From Treponema sp. (GTDB taxonomy: Bacteria > Spirochaetota > Spirochaetia > Treponematales > Breznakiellaceae), in the NCBI GenBank assembly GCA_031266695.1, contig JAISAK010000299.1, forward strand, positions 1-13,261: a DNA stretch of 13,261 bases, given 5' to 3'. Both the position numbers and the translations under genes were made by a program. Numbering within the stretch: the stretch's first letter is position 1; each line of letters opens with the position of its first letter. Below are positions 7,519-13,261 of this stretch, piece by piece. Below the pieces are notes generated by a model, which was not told the DNA's origin, searched no databases, and saw nothing but the letters and a program-made list of their open reading frames with translations.

Positions 7519-9261
7519 ATGCTGGATTATGATGATTATATTTCCAATTTTCCGGATATTACCCATCCGAATTTTATAGCCTTTCTTGCGGCGGCGGAAG
7601 AAGAAAACCGCGATAAAACGGCTCTCCTGTACCGCTCGGGCAAGCAGAGGGAATTTAGCCGCTGGACCTACGGCGAATATGCCGGGGAATGCCGCAGAAT
7701 AGGCCGGGGGCTTCTTGCCGCGGGGCTTTCCAAGGGAGACAGGGTGATACTCTGGGCGGAAAATCATCCGGAATGGGTGATGGTCTGGATGGGCGTGGTC
7801 AACGCGGGCCTTGTCGTCGTGCCCGTTGATTTCCTTGTCACCGAAAAGGAATGTCTCAATATAATCAAGATCACCGGGGCAAAAGCTTTTTTCTATTCGG
7901 AGAGAAAGAAACAATTCGCCGCTTCCCTTTCGGGTGAAGGGGTTTCCCTGCCGGTTTCGGTCTGCATCGGCGGCGGAGAGGCCGGCGGCGCCGGCGGGCA
8001 GTTCAGCTTTGAAAGCTTCGGCCTTAACGCCGCGTCCCAGCCCCTGCCGGCCGTTTCCGCCGTGGCGGGGAACGACTGCGCGTCCATTGTGTTTACCTCG
8101 GGAACCACCGGTTTTGCCAAGGGCGTTATGCTTTCCCACCGGGGCATTATCGCCAATGCCAGCGCGGCTATCCGTATTTTGGTGCCCACCAAAGCGGATG
8201 TATTTATCGACGTACTTCCCCTTCACCATACCTATCCGACAACCTGTACCTTTATCGCGCCCCTGGCTATAGGCATACCCCTGGTTATCGCGGACAAAAT
8301 AGTCGGAAAGGTGGTGATAGATGATATCAGGGACGCGGGTGTTACCTATCTCATCGCCGTACCCCTCCTGTTCGACAAGGTAATGGTCGCCCTGGAACAG
8401 GGTTACAACAAGCTTCCCGGAATTGTGCGGGCGCCCCTCAATGTGCTGCGCAGGGTTGCCCTTGCAAAGGCAAAGAAGGGAAACCCCGAATTCGGCCAAA
8501 GGGCCTTCATGTTTATCCGTAAAAAGGCCGGCCTCGGCTCGGTAAGGATGCTGGTGGCGGGCGGCGGCCCCCTCAACCCCAGGACCGCGGACTTTTTCGA
8601 CTCCCTGGGTTTCAACATAGTTCACGGTTACGGTATGAGCGAAAACGGCCCCCTTATCAGTGTGAACACTCCCTGGCATCGGAACAATGTTTCCGTGGGA
8701 CTCCCCGTAAGCTATACCGACATCAAAATCCTCGATGTCAACGAGGAGGGCATCGGCGAAATCGCGGTTAAATCGCCTTCGCTCATGCTGGGGTACTACC
8801 AAAACGAGGAAATCACAAAAGAGGTCTTTACCGAAGACGGCTACCTTCTTACCGGCGATCTTGGCCGCCGGGATGAACAGGGATTTATCTATATCAGCGG
8901 CCGAAAGAAAGATCTCATCGTCAGTTCCGGCGGCAAAAACATCTATCCCGAAGAGATAGAATCCCACTTCACCGGCTCCCGGGTAATCGGCGAGATCCTC
9001 GTGATCGGCAGGAAAGAGATTTCCTTCGGCGGGGAGCAGGTCGTCGCCCTGGTGGTTCCCAATTACGAAACCCTCGGGGAAGATTATCCGGGCAGGGAAA
9101 ACGACGACGGGTTTATCAAGAATCTTGTTAAAAAAGAAATCGAATCGATTAACCGCTCCCTGCCCGGCTACAAAAAAATAAGCGACTTTATGCTGCACAA
9201 GGAGCCCTTTGAGAAAAACGCCCAGCAGAAGATACGCCGCTTTAAGTACAAGGATATATAA
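7519..9261 (+). CDS. AMP-forming acyl-CoA synthetase (fatty acid/carboxylate-CoA ligase)
   Basis: A 580-residue ANL-superfamily enzyme that would activate a carboxylic acid as acyl-AMP and then transfer it to CoA. The phosphate-binding loop IVFTSGTTGFAKG is at 190-202, the adenine motif GYGMSENGP starts at 370, TGDLG is at 445-449, and the hinge region SGRKKDLIVSSGGKN follows. The adenylation-step lysine is probably Lys571 in NAQQKIRRFK at the extreme C-terminus. GYGMSENGP departs slightly from the common GYGLTE. Chain length of the substrate is unknown; the N-terminal part resembles long-chain ligases. ATG 7519 is preferred because the product then starts as MLDYDDYISNF, an ordinary N-terminus. 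Earlier in-frame starts (back to 7387) lie inside the phosphatase gene. No Shine-Dalgarno is visible, matching the leaderless promoter prediction. The TAA stop is also the first three bases of the repeat element that follows. Confidence 0.88.
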   Translation: MLDYDDYISNFPDITHPNFIAFLAAAEEENRDKTALLYRSGKQREFSRWTYGEYAGECRRIGRGLLAAGLSKGDRVILWAENHPEWVMVWMGVVNAGLVVVPVDFLVTEKECLNIIKITGAKAFFYSERKKQFAASLSGEGVSLPVSVCIGGGEAGGAGGQFSFESFGLNAASQPLPAVSAVAGNDCASIVFTSGTTGFAKGVMLSHRGIIANASAAIRILVPTKADVFIDVLPLHHTYPTTCTFIAPLAIGIPLVIADKIVGKVVIDDIRDAGVTYLIAVPLLFDKVMVALEQGYNKLPGIVRAPLNVLRRVALAKAKKGNPEFGQRAFMFIRKKAGLGSVRMLVAGGGPLNPRTADFFDSLGFNIVHGYGMSENGPLISVNTPWHRNNVSVGLPVSYTDIKILDVNEEGIGEIAVKSPSLMLGYYQNEEITKEVFTEDGYLLTGDLGRRDEQGFIYISGRKKDLIVSSGGKNIYPEEIESHFTGSRVIGEILVIGRKEISFGGEQVVALVVPNYETLGEDYPGRENDDGFIKNLVKKEIESINRSLPGYKKISDFMLHKEPFEKNAQQKIRRFKYKDI

Positions 9262-9400
9262 TTAGAGTCTGTCCATAATGTAGACACATTATGGACAGAC
9301 TTCCTTAAAATAGGCATTTTGCGTACCGTTTTGGCACAAAACGGGAGCAAATGCAAGGTCTGTCCGCAAAGTAACCGACTTTGTGGACAGACACTAATTA
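9259..9400. repeat. 142-bp three-hairpin element with inverted terminal repeats
   Basis: The left end TAATTAGAGTCTGTCC (9259-9274) and the right end GGACAGACACTAATTA (9385-9400) are inverted repeats matching at 15 of 16 bases. Each end is itself one arm of a hairpin. Hairpin A is GTCTGTCCATAATG (9267-9280) with its perfect complement at 9287-9300 and a six-base loop. Hairpin C is GTCTGTCCGCAAAGT (9358-9372) with ACTTTGTGGACAGAC (9378-9392), where 14 of 15 pair and one is G-T. Hairpin B lies between them at 9314-9354. No reading frame of note is inside. The element fills most of the space between two converging genes and includes the stop codon of the acyl-CoA synthetase. It resembles a small non-autonomous mobile element (MITE- or REP-like); it may also act as a two-way transcription barrier. 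No clear target-site duplication can be told apart from the AT-rich ends. Confidence 0.7.
9314..9354. repeat. Central hairpin B of the element
   Basis: GCATTTTGC (9314-9322) pairs with GCAAATGC (9347-9354) with one bulged T. Inside it CCGTTTTG (9326-9333) pairs perfectly with CAAAACGG (9337-9344) around a three-base loop GCA. The two stems are separated by a small internal loop (GTA against GA). It shares no sequence with the outer hairpins A and C. Confidence 0.65.
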
Positions 9401-9403
9401 AGC

Positions 9404-9422
9404 AACCGCCGCTCCCGCGGTT
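9404..9422. other. Small GC hairpin downstream of the chemoreceptor gene
   Basis: AACCGC (9404-9409) and GCGGTT (9417-9422) form a six-base stem with a seven-base loop. It lies about 35 bases past the chemoreceptor stop when read on the minus strand, where it is followed by a weak TTAATTAG rather than a T run. It may be a weak terminator. The rest of 9401-9456 shows nothing. Confidence 0.3.
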
Positions 9423-9456
9423 ATACGCCATAGATTTGGGTTTGGGAAAGTCCTCT

Positions 9457-11304
9457 TTACATCTTAAACCGGGTAATAGCCCCGTACAGGGAATCAAGAC
9501 CTTCGGTGTTTTTTTCCATGGCGGCGTGAGCCGCCCGGGCAGATTCCGATACCTGCCCTACCTGGGTGACAATGGCATCGATTTCCTGCTGCATGGTGAC
9601 GCTCATTTCAGCGAGTTTCCCCGTAGCGCCGATGGACTCGTTAGACTCGTCCTTTATTTTTTCCGCCCCGCCCTGTACCTGCCCGGTTATGTCGGCTATC
9701 CGATCCAGGCTTTCCAGAATTAAACCCGATCCTTTGGATTGTTCTTCCATAGCGTTTTTAATCTCCAGAACCAGAGTGTTGATCGCCTGAACCATAGAAT
9801 TGGTTTCGCCGGAGGATTCTTCGATAAGAACCGCTATTTTGGCGATATCGTTTATCCTGCCCCGGATGGCCGTCAGGGTCTGGTTTGAATTTTTTGCCTG
9901 TTCCGCGGTGGTCTCCGAAAGTTTGCGTATTTCATCGGCAACAACGGCAAAACCCCGGCCCGTGTCACCCGCGTGGGCGGCTTCAATAGCGGCGTTCATG
10001 GCCAAAAGGTTGGTCTGAGCCGCCACCGTCGAGATAACCTTGTTCATCTCAAGGAGGGTATTTGAATCAACTTCTACTTGTTTGACCGTTTCGGCGGATT
10101 TGGCGATATGGCTATGTTCCTCGTCGGAGCTTTCTATCAGGTGACGCAAGCTTTCCCCCAGGGTCAGAATCCGCTTTTCGATAGAAGCGATATTGGCGGT
10201 CATCTCTTCTATGGCGGAGGATGAAATACCCAGCTGATCCCGCTGTTCCCGGATAACGCCGCTCAGGGCGACAAGTTCGTTATCGATATTGGTAATTTCC
10301 TGATTTACCCGCCCTGTTTCCTCCCTAACCTGTCCGTCCAGTTCCTGCAGGTTGTGAATCGAAGCGCTTATCTCCTCCGCCGCCCGGGAGCTGTTGTGTA
10401 TCCCTCCGTTTAATTCTTTATCATGGGATTTAATGGCGTCAAAGGAGTGAACTATATTTTCCACCAGGCTTCGGAGGTTTTCGGTCATCCCAAGAAAAGA
10501 ATTCTGCAATACCGCTATCTCGTCGCGCCCGGCGACGGTGAGTTTTGCGGAAAGATCTCCCGTCGCAAGGTGGTCCGCCATTTTGATCGTGTCCATCAGG
10601 GGTTTCGTGATGGATCGGAAGGTAAATATGCAGAAGGGAACAAGAATCACCCCTGCCAGGACTAACACACAGATGATGACAAAGATTATCAGGGTACGCA
10701 CGGAAGCGGACATTTCCTGCTCTATTTCGGTCTTATGGGCGGCAATATTATCAATATAAATACCCGTGGAAATCCAGATGTCCGTACCGGGGATATATTC
10801 CACATAGGCAAGTTTGGGGGCGTTTTCCATGGACGGGGGCTTGGGAAAAGTAAAGGAAACGAAACCGCCGCCTTTTTGGGCGTTTTCGTAAAGCTCCCGG
10901 ACATAATAGACCCCGTTTGCGTCGGTGGTTTGAGCCAAATCTTCTCCCTCCCGCTGGGGCAGGGTAGGGTGCATAAATATTACCGTACCAATGTAGGTAA
11001 AGTAATAACCGGATTGGTCTTCCTCAAAACGATAGTCCTTGATGAAATCGCTGATGATGTCATGCTGTTCCTGCCGGTCGCTTATCCCCGCAAGGGCACT
11101 GCCCAAAGCAACAGCTATGGTTTGGGTACCCAGTTTGATCTTTTCTTCCTGCCCCTCAAGCATCACTAATTCAACATCTTCTATGCCCGTATCCTGGACA
11201 GTGTGGGCGGTAAAATACACAGCCGCCACAAGGCCGATAATCGAAAATCCCAAAACACCGATAATAATGATTATTCGTCTACCAATGGATATATTTCGCA
11301 ACAT
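9457..11304 (-). CDS. Methyl-accepting chemotaxis protein with Cache sensor domain
   Basis: A 615-residue inner-membrane chemoreceptor. The first transmembrane helix is about residues 10-32. A periplasmic single Cache domain of the sCache_2 type (about 40-190) shows YYFTYIGTVIFMHPTL and YIPGTDIWISTGIYI. The second transmembrane helix is about 204-228 and a HAMP domain is about 228-283. The cytoplasmic signalling coiled coil has the highly conserved hairpin tip QTNLLAMNAAIEAAHAG and FAVVADEIRKL (about 430-461). sCache_2 receptors often sense small carboxylates, but the ligand here is unknown. The C-terminus ends FKM without an NWETF-like pentapeptide for CheR/CheB tethering. ATG 11304 is preceded by AAGGAAG. 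A TATAAT at 11350-11355 suggests its own promoter, although rsfS ends only 89 bases upstream on the same strand. Its presence implies a motile, chemotactic host. Confidence 0.95.
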   Translation of the reverse strand: MLRNISIGRRIIIIIGVLGFSIIGLVAAVYFTAHTVQDTGIEDVELVMLEGQEEKIKLGTQTIAVALGSALAGISDRQEQHDIISDFIKDYRFEEDQSGYYFTYIGTVIFMHPTLPQREGEDLAQTTDANGVYYVRELYENAQKGGGFVSFTFPKPPSMENAPKLAYVEYIPGTDIWISTGIYIDNIAAHKTEIEQEMSASVRTLIIFVIICVLVLAGVILVPFCIFTFRSITKPLMDTIKMADHLATGDLSAKLTVAGRDEIAVLQNSFLGMTENLRSLVENIVHSFDAIKSHDKELNGGIHNSSRAAEEISASIHNLQELDGQVREETGRVNQEITNIDNELVALSGVIREQRDQLGISSSAIEEMTANIASIEKRILTLGESLRHLIESSDEEHSHIAKSAETVKQVEVDSNTLLEMNKVISTVAAQTNLLAMNAAIEAAHAGDTGRGFAVVADEIRKLSETTAEQAKNSNQTLTAIRGRINDIAKIAVLIEESSGETNSMVQAINTLVLEIKNAMEEQSKGSGLILESLDRIADITGQVQGGAEKIKDESNESIGATGKLAEMSVTMQQEIDAIVTQVGQVSESARAAHAAMEKNTEGLDSLYGAITRFKM

Positions 11305-11349
11305 AAGGTCTTCCTTTTCTTCTGCAAATCCGAAAAAGTCTCTTCCTTA

Positions 11350-11380
11350 ATTATATCTCCCGACGATTTAAAATTGCCAG
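11350..11380 (-). promoter_or_regulatory. Predicted promoter of the chemoreceptor gene
   Basis: On the minus strand there is a perfect TATAAT (11350-11355). The best -35 candidate is CTGGCA (11375-11380, 4/6) with a long spacer of 19 bases; TGGCAA with 18 bases is an alternative. The predicted leader would be about 40 bases. The -10 box is good and the -35 weak. I saw no sigma-28 type flagellar consensus. Confidence 0.45.
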
Positions 11381-11390
11381 GGAATTTCGG

Positions 11391-11406
11391 TTATTAGTGT
11401 CTGTCC
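11391..11406. repeat. Solitary copy of the element end at the rsfS stop
   Basis: TTATTAGTGTCTGTCC matches the inward-reading element end TAATTAGTGTCTGTCC (the complement of 9385-9400) at 15 of 16 bases. On the minus strand it spells the last codons and the TAA of rsfS. No matching partner, hairpin arm or central hairpin is seen beside it. Confidence 0.6.
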
Positions 11407-11798
11407 GAAGGGAAGATGACCCGGGCGGCGCTCCAGAGCCGTTCCAGTTCATAAAAGTTCCTTGCCTTTTCACTCATGATGTGAATAACGATGGTTCCCA
11501 GGTCTACAATGCGCCAGTCTTCTTCGGCGGCCAGTTTGGGGGATTGCCTAAATATTTCAATTTCCCTTTGCGCGGCAAATTCCTTAATATGCCTTTCCAG
11601 CCCTTCCCGATGGGCGCCGCTGGTTGCGGTAGCAATAACAAAAAAATCCGTCCAGGCATTCATATCCCGCAGATCCAGTACCACGACTTTGCCGCCCTTG
11701 TGTTCCTCAAGCAGCCGGCCCAGATCAAGCGCAATTTCCCGCGCCGGCGCCGAATCACGGGATCCGTTAAGCGCAACTATTTCAGTTTCCTGTGACAT
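11394..11798 (-). CDS. rsfS: Ribosomal silencing factor RsfS
   Basis: A 134-residue protein of the RsfS/Iojap/DUF143 family. It binds ribosomal protein uL14 on the large subunit and prevents joining with the small subunit, lowering translation in poor conditions. Family marks are WTDFFVIATATSGAHREGL in the middle and EDWRIVDLGTIVIHIMSEKARNFYELERLW near the end, here given as two parts: EDWRIVDLGTIVIHIM and ARNFYELERLW. The start ATG 11798 lies inside the end of the LCP gene (17-base overlap), and only a weak GGA precedes it, so translation is probably coupled. The last residues, SDRH, and the stop are encoded by the copy of the repeat end, so the natural C-terminus may have been altered by it; this part lies outside the conserved domain and should not affect function. 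The yqeK-lcp-rsfS order is widely conserved. Confidence 0.93.
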   Translation of the reverse strand: MSQETEIVALNGSRDSAPAREIALDLGRLLEEHKGGKVVVLDLRDMNAWTDFFVIATATSGAHREGLERHIKEFAAQREIEIFRQSPKLAAEEDWRIVDLGTIVIHIMSEKARNFYELERLWSAARVIFPSDRH

Positions 11799-12996
11799 GT
11801 CTTCCGTTAAAATCCTTTCCGATAATAAGCGTAAAATCCGATCGGTATTCGAAATTCTGAAAGGTCAGTTCTTCTTCGGGGTTTTCCTGCAGGGACGATT
11901 CGAGGCGGATATTCCCGCAGCGAATAATATCTCCGAAGGTCTTTACCATGTCCGAATAGCCCGAACGGTCTATGATTTCCGTTTTTTCGTAATCAGTCCG
12001 GTCGGCGTTGCCTATGGAAATAACATCGTACCCGAAGCCCCGCAGCAGTTCCGCCGTTCTTCCCGCAAGGCCGTTTGCCGCGGTTCCGTTGAGGACTTCC
12101 ACGGTAAAGACCCTTTCGCTCAGGGAGCCCTCCGTCTGCCGGGTAAGGCCCCCCAGGGTTTGGCGCACTATTTCTTTTACCAGGCTTCCGTCATAGTAGG
12201 GAAGAAGCAGGGACTGCCCCGAAACTTCCCGGACGATTCCGCCGACGGACTGTACGCTTGTCCGGTCTGTATCAATCAAAACAAATTCGTCGAACAGCCG
12301 GATTCGGGTACGCTGATTCATATCCGTGCCGAGCAGGGTCTGGTAAAGCCGGGCTACCACCGGAATTTTCAGACCTTCGTTCATCTCGCCCAGCCGCTTC
12401 AAAAGGCCGAGGAAAAAACGCTGCCGCCGGAAGATTGCCATTTCGGGCTCCTCCTCCGGAATTTCGTAGGTAATATAGGTTTTCGCCTTATCCCCGTCAA
12501 GGCGCGTTACCCCGGAAGGAAAGAGGATTACCCCGTTTTCATTCTGTATTGAAACGCGGGAAGGTATAAAAAGATCGACTCCTTCGATAAGATCCACCAC
12601 CTTCCCCAGGCTGTCCGCGTCAAGGACCATGTAAAAATTGATGTCTATGCCGAGGAGCCTTTCGATTTCATTTTCAAAGTCCGGAACTTTTTTTGGATCG
12701 TACACGGTATCAATGCGATCAACCCGGTTGATTTGCCTGATAATAAGCCCCAGTTCACCGGGGATATCGAAAACAGCCGCCCGCTTGGTTGTGGGATAGT
12801 ACATCAGCACATAGGTACTCAGGGGCTTCCGGTCATTTTCCAGAACAAAGAGCAGGTTGATTACCCTGTCCCCGGAAAGGGCTTCCTCAACCGGATCCGT
12901 ACGCAGAGAGTAGACGGCAAAAACAATACCACCCGCGAGGATCAGCACAATGGCGGCAAGGAAAAAAATACTGGCGTCGGTTTTTGTCCTTTTCAG
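11782..12996 (-). CDS. LCP (LytR-CpsA-Psr) family membrane protein with LytR C-terminal domain
   Basis: With the CTG start at 12996 the product is 404 residues. It has a basic lead (MKRTKTD), one transmembrane helix (about 9-31), an extracytoplasmic LCP-like domain (about 45-230), and a LytR_C domain (about 300-395; VEVLNGTAANGLAGRTAELL through TLIIGKDF). LCP enzymes move glycopolymers from a polyprenyl carrier to the cell wall. Here the usual IPRDT is IPGE (about 78-81), so the conserved arginine is missing, and the later Arg-rich stretch is reduced to FRRQRFF; catalysis of the usual type is doubtful. The conventional start would be GTG 12948, but that cuts into the membrane helix and has no ribosome site. 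CTG 12996 overlaps the yqeK stop as CTGA and has AAGGAGG eight bases upstream. It overlaps rsfS by 17 bases. Confidence 0.82.
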   Translation of the reverse strand: MKRTKTDASIFFLAAIVLILAGGIVFAVYSLRTDPVEEALSGDRVINLLFVLENDRKPLSTYVLMYYPTTKRAAVFDIPGELGLIIRQINRVDRIDTVYDPKKVPDFENEIERLLGIDINFYMVLDADSLGKVVDLIEGVDLFIPSRVSIQNENGVILFPSGVTRLDGDKAKTYITYEIPEEEPEMAIFRRQRFFLGLLKRLGEMNEGLKIPVVARLYQTLLGTDMNQRTRIRLFDEFVLIDTDRTSVQSVGGIVREVSGQSLLLPYYDGSLVKEIVRQTLGGLTRQTEGSLSERVFTVEVLNGTAANGLAGRTAELLRGFGYDVISIGNADRTDYEKTEIIDRSGYSDMVKTFGDIIRCGNIRLESSLQENPEEELTFQNFEYRSDFTLIIGKDFNGRHVTGN

Positions 12997-13261
12997 GAAT
13001 TTTCCCTCCTTGTTTTTTCCAGCAGCCGGAGAGTTTTTTCCGAGATTTCCATTCCCCTTGAACGCAGCCAGGTAACGGCATTATCCAGAGTCGCGTAAAA
13101 AATCCGGTCAAATTCAGCGCCTTCCGCGAAACACATCCGCCTTAAACCGGGATTCACGTTTTCGCGGGAAAGCTCAAGCTTATCGGCTATGAAAATCGCC
13201 TTTGCCAGAGGCCCCATCTCCGGGTTTCCCTCGGTATGCCAGGCCACCGCTTCGAGTATAT
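12993..13261 (-). CDS. yqeK: YqeK-like HD-domain hydrolase, 5' end missing
   Basis: The C-terminal 88 residues are visible; the gene runs in from beyond base 13261. The stretch ILEAVAWHTEGNPEMGPLAK followed by AIFIADKLE is the YqeK signature: the HT of the HD-type metal site and the IxxADxxE helix. Family members hydrolyse diadenosine tetraphosphate (Ap4A) symmetrically. In many bacteria yqeK lies between nadD and an lcp/rsfS pair, and the same order holds here on the visible side. The GTG at 13247 is an internal valine codon, since the conserved motif continues upstream of it. The stop TGA (12993-12995) overlaps the proposed start of the LCP gene. Confidence 0.88.
   Translation of the reverse strand, partial: ILEAVAWHTEGNPEMGPLAKAIFIADKLELSRENVNPGLRRMCFAEGAEFDRIFYATLDNAVTWLRSRGMEISEKTLRLLEKTRRENS
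13005..13011 (-). promoter_or_regulatory. Shine-Dalgarno AAGGAGG for the CTG-initiated LCP gene
   Basis: A consensus AAGGAGG lies inside the end of yqeK on the minus strand, eight bases before CTG 12996. No ATG, GTG or TTG in the LCP frame lies within reach of it. Confidence 0.7.

Noticed and set aside
7513..9198. A 561-codon minus-strand frame opposite the acyl-CoA synthetase
   Set aside because: It mirrors a well-supported gene, has no recognisable motif and no ribosome site.
9259..9300. Hairpin A as the intrinsic terminator of the acyl-CoA synthetase gene
   Set aside because: The stem is strong but is followed by TTCCTTAAAA rather than a T tract. It belongs to a larger symmetric element, so termination is at most a side effect.
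11356..11380. TGGCA motif upstream of the chemoreceptor as a sigma-54 promoter
   Set aside because: The required GC element at the correct spacing is absent, while a perfect TATAAT is present.
11491..12552. A 353-codon plus-strand frame opposite rsfS and the LCP gene
   Set aside because: It spans two conserved minus-strand genes including their junction and shows no domain.

Overview
The window reads as ordinary chromosome from a moderately GC-rich, motile anaerobe-like bacterium. A spirochaete of the Treponema group (gut or termite type) is my best guess. The grounds are the long citramalate synthase form known from Leptospira and Geobacter, a divergent LCP protein in a yqeK-lcp-rsfS cluster, and a Cache-type chemoreceptor. 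This is inference from protein character, not from a marker gene. All protein-coding space is tightly packed. No stretch above 300 bases lacks a gene; the longest gap is 195 bases, at 9262-9456.

Plus strand, 1-7460: a branched-chain amino acid operon in the order ilvN (5' end cut off), leuA, cimA, ilvB, then a zinc-dependent medium-chain dehydrogenase and a HAD-superfamily phosphatase. IlvB and IlvN form acetohydroxyacid synthase, which feeds valine, leucine and isoleucine. LeuA commits 2-ketoisovalerate to leucine. CimA condenses pyruvate with acetyl-CoA to (R)-citramalate, so isoleucine can be made without threonine deaminase. The two paralogous Claisen-type synthases sit side by side between the two AHAS subunits. 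The dehydrogenase and phosphatase follow with gaps of 9 and 6 bases; neither has a known step in the pathway.

Plus strand, 7461-9261: an acyl-CoA synthetase (AMP-forming) with its own predicted promoter, whose -10 box lies so close to the ATG that the mRNA is probably leaderless.

9259-9400: a 142-bp non-coding element, unexplained by any gene. It has 16-bp inverted ends (15/16 match) and is built from three consecutive hairpins. A single copy of the same end lies about 2 kb away at 11391-11406, where it forms the last codons and stop of rsfS. This pair is the most interesting signal in the window.

Minus strand, 13261 down to 9457: yqeK (5' end cut off), an LCP-family membrane protein with a probable CTG start overlapping the yqeK stop, rsfS, and then a methyl-accepting chemotaxis protein with its own -10 box. 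The first three form the conserved ribosome and cell-envelope housekeeping cluster that usually follows nadD; the chemoreceptor is probably a separate unit. The plus and minus operons converge on the palindromic element. I saw no tRNA, rRNA, CRISPR array, transposase gene or convincing intrinsic terminator.
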